DNA of 64,000 bases, taken from assembly GCA_038373885.1 (NCBI GenBank), contig JAWZYV010016026.1, positions 310,001 to 374,000 of the forward strand, given 5' to 3'. The notes under the pieces are model-generated. The model searched no databases, was not told the origin of the DNA, and saw only the letters and a list, made by a program, of their open reading frames with translations. Numbering within the stretch: the stretch's first letter is position 1; the number at the start of each line of letters is the position of its first letter. Of the stretch, positions 44,592 through 54,844 are shown in pieces. The stretch comes from Cheiracanthium punctorium (taxonomy: Eukaryota; Arthropoda; Arachnida; Araneae; Cheiracanthiidae). The translations under genes and the position numbers were made by a program.

Positions 44592-45937
44592 ACCATTTAC
44601 ACTTTAAGGTCCGAGCTATTTTGATTGCATATCTCCCTGTAGACTGAGGGTTTTTAGTACTTTTAATGACTTTTATAAAGATACTTAGAAGATACATATT
44701 TATATAGGAACTCTTTAAATTAAGAATCAATATTAAATGAGAAATTATTGGTAAAAGCATGTTTAAAAGTTTTAAAAAAAGTTTCTCATATATAAACTCT
44801 TTCTCATATCTTTTTAAAACATAATTTTTTACATAAAATTTTGCAGACTTACCCAATGAAAACTTTCCTAAATGTTTTATGAATATCTAAAAATAGGTTT
44901 TATTTGTAAGTAAGCATTATTTACTAAAATTTGCTTCAGTTATCGAATAATTCTGTTTATTTTGCTATCTATATTTTTTTTAATAACTAAAAGTTTCATG
45001 TGGATAATATTTAAAAAGACAGCAAAGGTATAGTCAGTACTTTTATAGCTCAAAGAGTTAGGGTCCGTTGAGGTGATTGGGAGCAGATTTTCTTGTATAC
45101 AAAACCAAACAATTTACAAACTTGTCCCGAAGTCTTTTTGCAGAGCCTTGAAACACTTTTTTTTTTCTGGGATGTCTTGCTTTTGTTTAATTTTTTACGT
45201 TTTCAGTTTTGTGATTAACCGATTATAATCAGTACAACTCGTCACTGGGTAACTCAATTTTGATACAGCTTCCAGTAGCAGGAACTACATGCAAGAAGAT
45301 CAGAAAATGCATTTACACTTTATTTTTATCCTAACTAATCCTAAGAATTTGGATGTTCCCAATTACCCATTATTTTTTTTATAAAATGGGGTAATTGAGG
45401 GGCTATGACCCCCCTTTGCTCCTAGTAAGTTATGCGTATGGAAATTTGTATGTCAAATTATATAATATAAGTGTTATTTTCTTTTAAGATGTTTAAATTG
45501 GGTTTTTGTGAGTTTTATTTAACTGTTAGAGGTTTTTAAGTTGAGCAGTATTTGATGACTTTTTTTTCTCTTCAAAAGTATTTGTTTTAAAAAACTCTAA
45601 TAAAAACAAAATGTAACTGAAAAAGCTGTTTCTTTTACCAATTACCCTATTGTATTCTCAAGTAGTCTGTAGGAAGAGCTGTCCTTATTTACCCAAGCAT
45701 TCCCAATTACTCCAAATGCGGATGGGAATATTGAAAATTTTTAGGGAGGTTTAATATATATATATATATATATAAATATAATATATTTTAACCTGTAACA
45801 GCAAAGCGGTATAAGAAAAAAGGTTTGTAATGTCAGTTAACTAAGCTGTAACACAGTATTTTTGTTTTCTCTAATAGTTTAATTTTAAATAGAAAATGCC
45901 ATTGAAAGTGAAAATGAAAAATCCATACCCAATTACC
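44592..45937. other. AT-rich DNA, no gene supported
   Basis: The 118-residue minus-strand frame at 44500-44856 overlaps a MITE and has no domain. TA microsatellite at about 45750-45772. Confidence 0.35.
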
Positions 45938-45945
45938 CCACAACT

Positions 45946-46126
45946 CAGGCGCGTAGCCAGGAAAATTTTTCGGGGGGGGATATGCGCCTGGAAAATTTTC
46001 GGGGGGGGGGGGATATGAACTTATATGTGTATAAATAGACCGAATTTCATCACTAATTCAAAAATTTCGGGGGGGGGGGGGGATATATCCCGATATCCCC
46101 CCCCCCCCCCCCTGGCTACGCCCCTG
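45946..46126. mobile_element. hAT MITE (GCGTAGCCA family), copy 6
   Basis: Ends CAGGCGCGTAGCCAGG and CTGGCTACGCCCCTG, exact duplication CCACAACT at 45938-45945 and 46127-46134. Three long G runs on the left half and a C run of about 17 on the right. Confidence 0.94.
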
Positions 46127-46517
46127 CCACAACTCACCCTAAAAGTCGACCCTGGGAGACTCCCAGGCTTAGTTCCCTTCAGTTGGCAACCCAAGCCCTC
46201 AAAGTTTTAAATTTAATATTATACAAAAGCCAATTTTAGATAATGACATTTGTAGCTGCTTGATTTTTTAAGTTTAATTTTTCAAGAAGCAAAGTTTTGC
46301 AGACTGATGTTAACCTCTGAATCAGTGATTGGAAAACACTGAGTGTATAATATAAATCTAATGTAAAATATTTTTTATAAAAAAGTAAAAAAAAAAATCA
46401 GTAATGGAAATTATGTTTAAATATTGTTGTATATTTCTGTGTATAAGCTGAGAACAACTTTTTCTAGAACTATATTATTTGAATCAGTTTATCAGTGATT
46501 TTCTAATTCTGCTAAAG

Positions 46518-46726
46518 TCCTACCAGTGGCGTTATGAACTGGGAGACGGTAGGTGCAAACATAGGTTGCATCTGCCAACCTAACCGTTCAGAGTTCTCTG
46601 TGGTTTTCACTGAAACTTATCGTAAATATGGGTTAGGACCCCTTAGACAGACCCCTATGGAGAGTATCCCTCCTCTCGGCCTAGATCCCACGTGTAGATA
46701 ATTAGCTGTAATTCTTCAACACACAA
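46518..46726 (+). mobile_element. tRNA-SINE, second subfamily, copy 1
   Basis: Flanked by the 15-bp duplication CTAATTCTGCTAAAG at 46503-46517 and 46727-46741. Body has GAACTGGGAGACGGTAGGTG, CCAACCTAACCGTTCAGAGT and GGGTTAGGACCCCTTAGA, tail CAACACACAA. Resembles the copy at 50985-51183 more than the 3239 type. Confidence 0.9.
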
Positions 46727-46741
46727 CTAATTCTGCTAAAG

Positions 46742-48400
46742 GCATAGGTATTTTATCATTACCCGGGCATTGATGATGAATTAAAAAATACTCTTTTAGT
46801 ATATTCATAAATATTTCGTAAGTTTATGAAAATAAGCTAATTTTAAATGAAATGAGTTATTTATTTTATTTTTGTAATAGCTGACACTGGGGATTTTTAT
46901 GGATGTGCACTAAAAGATCTCAAATATCTCTTGGCAATCTTTTGTACTGTTTCAAAATTATTGAAGTTGGTGAGTGGATTCTATTTGCTACGCAGCACAA
47001 AAACTCTGTTTAATGATCAACTTGTCTTCATCAAAATACTTTCATTCAAGACTACTTTTTTTCCACTTGTCAACATATTTTTCACTTACAGAAAACTGCC
47101 AAGCAGCTACACTTCTGTTTGAATTTTCAGCAAACACTTTCACCATAGTTTGAAGTATCTATATAGATATATAGTATATACATATTCTACTATTTCCTAA
47201 TAATACTGTAGGATTAAGCAATAATTGTAAATGGAATACATAAATTATAAATAGAAGTCTACAGTGTTTATTAGTAATTAAAATTTTCTAATGAATATTT
47301 CCCCCACTCCACCTCAGGACTGATGTGAATGCACAGTCAAAAATTCTAAGTGAACATCTGGCACTGTCTCTGAAAATTTATTTGCTATTGTACTATTGCT
47401 AAAGCTGTTAAAAATTAAATAATGGTGAAGAAACTATTGAATTGAATCATATTTAAGTGTTCAGATTTCTTAATGCTGAAAAATATTTGAATTTGGAATA
47501 TATCTTTAAAATTTTAAATTATTCTTTACTAATACACAGACTAAATAATTCTGCTTCTTAATTAAATTTGGTGTGATTCTTTATGGTTTCAAATATATAT
47601 TAATAATTAGGGTTTACATATTAACATTTTTGTAAAAAAGATTTTAAATATTTGTTTGGAATATATCACTAACTTATTTTAGCTTTCTATTTACTTTCTT
47701 AAACTTTTTCCTTCATAAAATACAAAGTGATAACGTACATGAAATATTAGTTGAAGAAAATACTGATTTTCCTTAAAAAGTACAGAAGTGCATAAGCATT
47801 TATGCTGCTATTTGATTTTTTAAAACTAGACATCTTAGGTGATAAGTCATGTTTCTTTTATAAAATGCAACAGTGATAATATGCAGAGAACAACAGGTGA
47901 AAAAAGAATTACATGTAGAAGGGTAAAGAAATGCTTATGCATTTATGATTTTTTTTTTTTTTTTAAACTAGGCTTTTTAGGTAATTAGTCATCTCCCCTT
48001 ACTCACTTTCCTCTTATATCTATGTCTTCATCTTATCTCTGGTAGTTATCTTGAAATCTTTGATGTATCACTTTAGAATATCTTATCAATGTATATTTAA
48101 GTACTATATGAAACAGTTTGGATTACAATAATTTGAATTTGAAGTATCATAGGTATAGTTCCAATAGTGTGCATTACCCTCTCCAAAGTGTGTAAGTTGA
48201 AAATTCTTTGATCTACTTTTATTTTAAGTAGCTTAAAACAAATGCAATTGAATTGGGCATTTCAGTAAAAACTGTACAACACACAAAGGTGTAGATTTTC
48301 AAAGGCTTGTTTGGGATTTATGCGAGTGAATGCTTCAGAGTGTGCTCTACTTTTGTTTTATTAACTCTGATATAAAAAAAGGAGATATTAATATTAAAAA
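46742..48400. other. AT-rich, repeat-poor DNA
   Basis: No coding sequence or bounded element recognised. Presumed intron or intergenic. Confidence 0.3.
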
Positions 48401-48407
48401 ACGGGAT

Positions 48408-48559
48408 ACTTACATATTATCCCAGTGGTCATTCCTGCCGAATTACTTTTTCGTCAAATGTACTGGTAGTATTTCAAACCATCAGTAATTTCATGTGTCC
48501 AGCATTTATCTTTGTGAAAAATCGCTCATCTTAGCAGACCGTTGGGATGATACGTAAGT
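48408..48559. mobile_element. 152-bp MITE, ACTTACRTATYATCCC ends
   Basis: Left ACTTACATATTATCCCAGTG and right GGGATGATACGTAAGT are inverted repeats of about 16 bp. Target duplication unclear, superfamily unknown. A second, incomplete copy lies at 44461-44591. Confidence 0.75.
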
Positions 48560-48868
48560 GCGAAAAACTGTTCTTGAAAAAATCATAACTTCTTATTTTG
48601 TTTTCGAAATCATCAATTTATTTCTGTAACATTGTTTGTTGTGTAAGTATAATTATATTTAATATCTAAAATAAGAATAGTGAATAGTAAATTGCAAATT
48701 GATACATGTTGCATTGAAAACATTATTACCCATTTGTTGGTAATACTTGTTTGCATTAAAGTGTAATTAATTTCAATTTTAAAAATTTGTGTCCTTTTTT
48801 TGTCTGAATCAGATTTTAAAGTATAAGTAAATATCCAATACAAGTACAACTGACTGCATGGATTATGA

Positions 48869-49155
48869 CAGTAGCATAGCCTGGAATTTTTTACGGGAAT
48901 GACTGAGAACTGAAAAAACTAGAATACAGTGCAACTTATAAAAATTCATATAACATACCTATTTTTTTGGGGGGGGGGGAATGGACCTCCTAGGTCCGTA
49001 GTTGAACCTCAAATTTCTGAAGTGGGACTTTCAAATATACCATAGGGATCTTTCAAATTTATTCAAAAATTCGTATTTTTCTTTATACCTTATGTTTACT
49101 CATTTCGGGGGAGGGTCACTGCACCCCCATCAGCCACCCCCTGGCTATGCCCCTG
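48869..49155. mobile_element. hAT MITE (GCGTAGCCA family), copy 7
   Basis: 287 bp, ends CAGTAGCATAGCCTGG and CTGGCTATGCCCCTG, exact duplication GATTATGA at 48861-48868 and 49156-49163. Longer, different interior from the other copies. Confidence 0.9.
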
Positions 49156-49791
49156 GATTATGATAAACATTGACACATTGGAAATGTCTAGTTGGGGGAC
49201 ACTTCTCACAGCAGAAAAAAAAGTAACAGTTCGAAAGTAACTTATCTTAGATTCTTTCATATACTTAATTCTGTTTGATGCTGCTATCTATATTTTTTTA
49301 AACAAAAGAAGTTTGTAAATGATATTTGAAATGATGATAAAAATGGATATACAGTGAAACCCTGAATTAACGTCTTTGAAGGGACCAAACAGAAATAACA
49401 TTATATACAGGGAAATTGTTTATTCAGGGTTGGAAAAAATGAAGCGCTGACAATGAATTTGAGTAATTTAGGTTGCATACCATTTATTTATTCCTCTAAA
49501 GTACTGTAGATGTTAGCTTTCAAAATAATTTGTTAAAGGAATCAGTTATTTACTTTGTGCTTTTTAAAAAATTATTAATATTTACATCACAAATTTCATT
49601 TTTAATACATATCAAGGTTGCCAACTGCTCTGCATTTAACTGAGTTTCTCTGTAAAATAGGTAAAACTGTGTGACTCGACAAAGAAAGTGTTTGGCTCTG
49701 CATTTCTGCCCCAATCCCAAACAAATACTTTTAAGTTCAGTGAGAAATTTTCCTGACTTTCATTCAATTGATTACAACTGTGGGGAAACCA

Positions 49792-50172
49792 GGGCTACTA
49801 TGCAGATAGATTTAGTAGCTACTAAACCTATTGTTCAGTTAATAACTTAGTAAGTGGGCGGAGATACTAAATGTTCGTAAATCGGGATTCAGATACATTT
49901 AGTACTAAATCACGTGACCAACACCAAGGGAAGTCAGGGAAAATGTAGGGATAAGTTAACAGGGAAGCTAGCTGACCAATCAGAGCGCTTGTTCCAGGCA
50001 TGCGTTTATTTAGTCGGTGATTTAGCAGCTTGTTTGGTCACGTGATTTTAGCAGCTTGTTTTGGTCACGTGTTTAGTATCTCCGCCTCCAAATTCTATCT
50101 GAATCCACTTTACTAAATTTAGTAACTAAACAATAGGGTTAGTAGCTACTAAATGTATCTGAATAAGGGCCC
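49792..50172. mobile_element. Foldback element, GGGC..CAGATA..TTTAGTAGC arms
   Basis: Left CAGATAGATTTAGTAGCTAC (near 49805) and right GTAGCTACTAAATGTATCTG (near 50143) are the tips of about 90-bp imperfect inverted arms that continue through CAATAGG and GGCGGAGATACTAAA. GGGC/GGGCCC at the tips. Target duplication not evident; superfamily unknown. Confidence 0.72.
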
Positions 50173-50232
50173 AGGTATTTAACGTGCGCTTTCTGAGGTA
50201 ATGCTGCCCACCCAGAGTTGTAGCATAGAGAT

Positions 50233-50450
50233 CCACCAAATACAAAGTTCTGCCAGATCTAATGCTTGATATTTTGTCTGTACCTCATAGCAATGCCACA
50301 TGTGAAAGGATTTTTAGCATTGTAAAGCAGAATTTAACAGATAACAAAGGAAATTCAGGAAATGAGACTTTGGAAGCAGTAATGATAGAAAAAGGCTTTG
50401 ATAAAGCTGCAGAAAATGTCTGCTATGAAACTTCTTTCACAACCGAATGA
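50233..50450 (+). pseudogene. hAT transposase C-terminal (hATC) fragment
   Basis: Open from 50233 to the stop at 50448-50450. It translates STKYKVLPDLMLDILSVPHS, NATCERIFSIVKQNLTDNKG, NSGNETLEAVMIEK and a short tail. The LSVPHSNAxCERIFSxVK...N..NETLxA block is the hAT dimerisation domain. Only this end survives: the BED finger and RNase-H-like catalytic core are missing and the frame begins inside the domain. It is intact over 70 codons without a stop, so its decay is by truncation. It belongs to the GGTTGCCAAC-ended element around it. Confidence 0.88.
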
Positions 50451-50984
50451 TTGCAGAAAGCCAAAAAATCCACTTACACATCACTTAAATAATTATTTTG
50501 AAGTGAGTGTTGATATTTAGTTTCATTGACTAACCCTGTCAATGCTCCTAAGTCATTTAATCTTGTAATTTTATAATTTTGGATTAGTTAAAATATTTTA
50601 ATAAAATATAATATCATCCCTTAATAACCTAATGATACCATCACTTCATTAACCACATTTAAACTTTAAAAGTTGTCAAGTTTTTAATAATTTCTACGAG
50701 CACTATTGAACTGCTCTGCAAAAACTTATCTGCTCCTCCAAATGACTACACATGCTCCTCCAACCAGTCCTTGTAGGTTGGCAACCCTAAAATATGAGTT
50801 TTCAGGGGGGAAAAAAATTGACCTTCAAAGTTTCAAAAAACCTTTTCATTACTTTCACAGCTAAGATCGCTTCATTTGATGAGGGAATTTTATCACAACT
50901 GTGCTAAGATCGCTTCATTTGATGAAGGAATTTTATGTCCTTCCTTGTAGCTGTTTCAATAATATTACAAGCCTCAACAGTGGC

Positions 50985-51183
50985 ATAGCTCTAGCGCTTT
51001 GAACTGGGAGACGGAAGGTGCCTGGTTCAGAACCAGGTAGTGTCCGCCAACCTAACCGTTCAGAGTTTTCTGTGGTTTTCTCCGAAACTTCACATAAATA
51101 CGGGTTAGGACCCCTTAGAATGTCCCCATGGAGGTTAGTCCCACCCCTGGCCTAGTTTCCCTAGAGTAGATAATTGGCTGTAA
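50985..51183 (+). mobile_element. tRNA-SINE, second subfamily, copy 2
   Basis: Shares GAACTGGGAGACGGAAGGTG, CCAACCTAACCGTTCAGAGT, GGGTTAGGACCCCTTAGA and GTAGATAATTGGCTGTAA with 46518-46726. Has GCCTGGTTCAGAACCAGG near the B-box position, a palindromic variant. Ends unclear because the tail was included in a later tandem duplication. Confidence 0.82.
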
Positions 51184-51473
51184 CCCACATTTCCATTTCG
51201 ATCCTATTATGAGCTATTTGATTCCAAAAAAAAAGCATTAAACGTGGTAAATGTAATGGATTTTTTAACATTGAAAGCTCAGAAAATATTCGGGACCAAA
51301 GGAAAGTGACGTTATTGGTCGTAGATAATTGGCTGTAACCACATTTCCATTTCGATCCTATTGCGAGCTATTTCATTCCAAAAAAAAAAATGCATTAAAC
51401 GTGGGAAATGTAACTGATTTTTTAACATTAAAAGCTCAGAAAATATTCGGGACTAAAGGAAAGTGACGTTATA
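51166..51473. repeat. 155-bp tandem duplication
   Basis: 51166-51320 and 51321-51473 both run from GTAGATAATTGGCTGTAA through ATTTCCATTTCGATCCTATT to GGAAAGTGACGTTAT, a few substitutions apart. It includes the SINE tail and pogo-element DNA, so it postdates the SINE. Confidence 0.9.
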
Positions 51474-51699
51474 GGCGGGACAATGTTAAACGTGGATACC
51501 GTTAAATCGGGGTTTCACTGTAATCAGCATCTTAAAGCTCCAAATACTAATATGACTCTGGACATGGACAGGACAGTCCTGGTGAAAATACTAGCAAATT
51601 GACTAACCCCGTGTTGCATTTTAATAACTATGCTCTTGCTGTCACATCGTAGTGAGAGACCCATTTGTTTTATGATTGGACTCCGTTGTTTTTCTTCAG

Positions 51700-51799
51700 A
51701 TTCAGGATGATGATGATGGATGGAGGGTACATGGAGCAGGAGGAGGAGTGGGAGCGAGAAGGATTACTCGACCCAGCTTGGGAGAAACAGCAGCGAAAG
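51700..51799 (+). CDS. Actn: Alpha-actinin, first coding exon
   Basis: A pyrimidine-rich tract ending TTTTTCTTCAG (AG at 51698-51699) is followed by ATTCAGG and the start codon at 51707; three more ATGs follow in frame. The 31 codons read MMMMDGGYMEQEEEWEREG then LLDPAWEKQQRK, ending exactly at a codon boundary before GTAAGTG (51800). This is the acidic leader and the EREGLLDPAWEKQQ block that begins alpha-actinins, just before the first calponin-homology domain (the next residues in the family are TFTAWCNSHLR). Alpha-actinin is a dimeric actin crosslinker of muscle Z-discs and the cortex, with two CH domains, four spectrin repeats and EF hands; only the leader is encoded here. The sequence before the exon has a good 3' splice site, so the 5' UTR is spliced from upstream. 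No stop or damage is seen. Confidence 0.92.
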
Positions 51800-51942
51800 G
51801 TAAGTGGCGGGATTGGATTTGTACCTGTGTAAAAGAGATAGGCTGCTCAAGGTCAACTGTTCTGTTTCATTCATTTGCCGCAGATAGGACCCATCATCTT
51901 GCCTATAAGCTAGTACACATTAATGAAGAATTTTGTAAATAA

Positions 51943-53437
51943 CATGCATGGATAAAAAAAATGTACTATACATGTATACAGTTAATTCTGAAATCTGCAT
52001 ATCTATAATTTGCCACTCTCTATAATCCACAGTAACTGCTAGATGTAAACATTGTAATTTAACAGTTAAGTTATATTGTGATATTTATATAATATATGTT
52101 GTGGAATTCACGATGGCTGTAAAGGAAATATGAAAACTACTTTAATAACATAACCTTTTTCGCATATGTTTTCTAAGCATTTTTCATATTATTTTGTATA
52201 AATAAAAGTCCTTTTATCCTTTCTAAATAAATCCTGGACAGCTAAAATTGGAAAGCAAGTGCTAAATCATAGTTGACCAGTTTATAAAATATGCACTTAA
52301 TATACCATTCCTTCTTATTTATAAGGGGGGGGGGAGGAGTTGTAGACTAGCTTATTTCTTGAGATGAAATTCATGTAACTCTCATAAGCTCATTAAAAAA
52401 TAATCTCAAATATTTGTAAATATTCAAGTCTTAAATTCATCTAAAACAATTTTTAAAAAAAGTCTTGAGAAAGGTTAGTCACAAGGCTTCAAATATTTAA
52501 ATTTCTTCCAAAATCATTCATTGGCACCGGAAATAATGACAATTAATAGACTCCAAGAAAATATTTTAGACTCAAATCAAAAGCCTTAAAACAGCCATTG
52601 ATTCCCTGTTTGCTGAATTGGAAAATTTGTAAAAAAAAAATATGAACTAAATCAAAAAATTTTGTATTTCATTTATTTTACCCAAGTTTTTAATTAAAGT
52701 AAAATGCTAGATTGTTATTAATTATTACCTGTAATTTATTTAATATCAATATTATATTCATAATTAAACTAAAGGAATCAGTACAAAACAATTATGTATA
52801 ATCTGCAAAATTCTGTAATTCGCAAACCCCTTGGTTCCAAAGTGTGCAGATTTCAGAGAATCTACTGCATGTAAAGAAATATGCTGTGTACTGTACAACT
52901 TTTTTTATGTGTGTTATTTATCAAAATTCTTTATCAGTTTTTAGTTATCAGACAGTAACCTTTAAGCACCATATTTTTAGTGTACTTATTAGTTTGAATC
53001 ATACATGGAAGTACTTTTCATTGAAAACTAAAAAAAAAGAAAAAAAAAAAAAACTTTAGTGCTCACTGATAAATGTTCTGTCTTGTGAGATAGAATTGTT
53101 TAGAAAGTTCTTAACTAATTCTCTAGTATTCACTGATATTGTTTTATTACTAAACATTACTTGCGAGTGTTCCATTATGTTGTGTTATTTTTTACTTTTG
53201 AAGTATGTATTCTTTAAATTTTTTAACTGCAACTCTACATTTTTTAAATTTATAATAAATGGGTCTTCCAGATCATACAAAGTACAAAATCATAAAGGCG
53301 AGCAAGCCCAATGGATGAGTAGTGAATAGTATTTTTATATTTTCATCCCTGCCATGTTTGCTCAAATTTATGCCTTGGAACTTTATTTGATCCAGTAAAA
53401 ACCATTTGTAAATGTGTTCAAAAATTTACAGTGCATA
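51943..53437. other. AT-rich intronic DNA, nothing recognised
   Basis: G run at about 52326-52336; no bounded element or coding similarity. Confidence 0.35.
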
Positions 53438-53645
53438 AAGTTATAGGTAAGAAGATACGCACGTTTCGGTCAAAAATTGTTTTGACCTTCATCAGTCCAA
53501 GCCCTTCGTCGCAAGGAACACAGGGAACTGAAAAGAGATGAAGTTCTTTTTTCAGTTCCCTGTGTTCCTTGCGACGAAGGGCTTGGACTGATGAAGGTCA
53601 AAACAATTTTTGACCGAAACGTGCGTATCTTCTTACCTATAACTT
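53438..53645. repeat. 97-bp-arm perfect palindrome with hammerhead-like core
   Basis: 53438-53534 is exactly complementary to 53549-53645 with a 14-base loop. Each arm contains, in one orientation, CTGATGA (53588-53594 on plus), then the self-complementary GGTCAAAA..TTTTGACC, then GAAAC (53616-53620) and GTGCGTA. CTGATGA-stem II-GAAA is the hammerhead ribozyme core, and CTGATGAAG..CGAAACG strings are typical of Penelope-like element ends. An extra A between CTGATGA and stem II may weaken a ribozyme. No Penelope RT coding sequence was found nearby. Confidence 0.75.
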
Positions 53646-54585
53646 CTTATCTGTGCTTTTTACAAAGTTTTTTATTTACTTTATCGTTTAACACCAGTAA
53701 TTTGAGTGTTTTTTTACCAATACAAAGAAATATTGGATCTTATATAATGCTGTATCGGTATTTGAGTACATAACATAATGCATTAAAAAGAAAATTGTTT
53801 GCATTTTAAATTTTAAAAGGAGAAGCATTTTCGTTTGACATATATTTTTGTAGATTATGGTTTTTTATCAAACAGTTTTACTCTCGTTTCCTGCAAATAT
53901 CTTCCTATTTTTTTTTTTTTTATTGTAAAGATACTGATTAATTAATACTTTTTATTAATGGACCTCCAACACGTTAATATTATATGTATGAAGAAGAATC
54001 CGATGTTATAACTTGTACCTTTATTTATCCGCTATGGAATACTTTCGTATTTTTAGATTCTTGATATCAACGTAAAAGTAAAGAGTAATCTTTATGAACC
54101 GTCTCGCTTATTTATTTATGTATTTTTGGTAAAAGTGAACAACGATCATAAATTTTGGCGTTGTCGTGCTATCTCTAAGTTTCCTAATCTGAGCCGGGGG
54201 AAAGACGTTTTTACGAAGTGGCATTGACGTTATCGGGATTTGTAAACAGCTATTATCTGAGCTGAGCGAGATTTCTAAATCAATACCGTCATTATTATGT
54301 GACGATAATTAGAAATAAATTAGTATTCAAAAATGAATCATTAAAAGTATTGAACTTAAAACACGTGTTTTCTGTTGTGGGAATAGCACGCAAATAAAGC
54401 TCTGGGTACTTTAATCCAACACGAAAAAGTGTGTAAAAAACTTCTATCAGTATTTTATTTGCCACGTACTCGTACAATGGTACTTTGAGATACGATGTAC
54501 ACTCTCATCTCGAATCAATTTTCCCCTCTGGAAGGACTAAAATGAGATTCATCTTTACCAAGTCCAAATAAACCTTTCCAATTTC
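53646..54585. other. AT-rich intronic DNA
   Basis: No gene or bounded repeat recognised. Confidence 0.3.
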
Positions 54586-54592
54586 TTATATA

Positions 54593-54837
54593 ATGGCCGA
54601 GTAGATAAGATACTGAACATGTTAGATATCAGAAGTGTGAAGGTCTCGGTTTCGGGTCTATCGCGCGGCTGTCCATCTAACGTTCTGAAGTTTGGGTGGT
54701 TTTCTCTAGATGTAACGTGAATACGCGTTAGAACACTTTATAAGGTCCACTGCCCAATACCATTCCTCTATCCAGATTCCTCTCTCTGGTGCAGAGGCGT
54801 GCACGAGAGGACCTGCATAACACACAAACAAATAAAG
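54593..54837 (+). mobile_element. tRNA-SINE, first subfamily, copy
   Basis: Body shares GAAGTGTGAAGGTCTCGG, TCGCGCGGCTGTCCATCTAA and ACGTGAATACGCGTTAGAA with the 3239 and 39196 copies. The tail CACACAAACAAATAAAG is followed by the 7-bp duplication TTATATA (54586-54592 and 54838-54844). Short internal changes relative to the other copies. Confidence 0.82.
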
Positions 54838-54844
54838 TTATATA

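Larger units (their letters stand above)
49615..50790 (+). mobile_element. hAT element with GGTTGCCAAC ends, decayed
   Basis: Inverted AAGGTTGCCAACTGCTC (left) and GTAGGTTGGCAACCCT (right). The flanks do not give a clean 8-bp duplication. A hAT transposase C-terminal remnant inside (50233-50450) supports the assignment. Confidence 0.65.
49352..51520. mobile_element. pogo/Tigger-like element with nested insertions
   Basis: Ends CAGTGAAACCCTGAATTAAC and, reversed, CAGTGAAACCCCGATTTAAC, flanked by TA at 49350-49351 and 51521-51522. CAGT..AACC..TTAACG ends with a TA target match pogo/Tigger elements. It contains a hAT element (49615-50790), a foldback unit (49792-50172), a SINE (50985-51183) and a 155-bp duplication. 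Its own sequence is perhaps 700 bp and non-coding. It lies 180 bp before the Actn exon. Confidence 0.85.
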
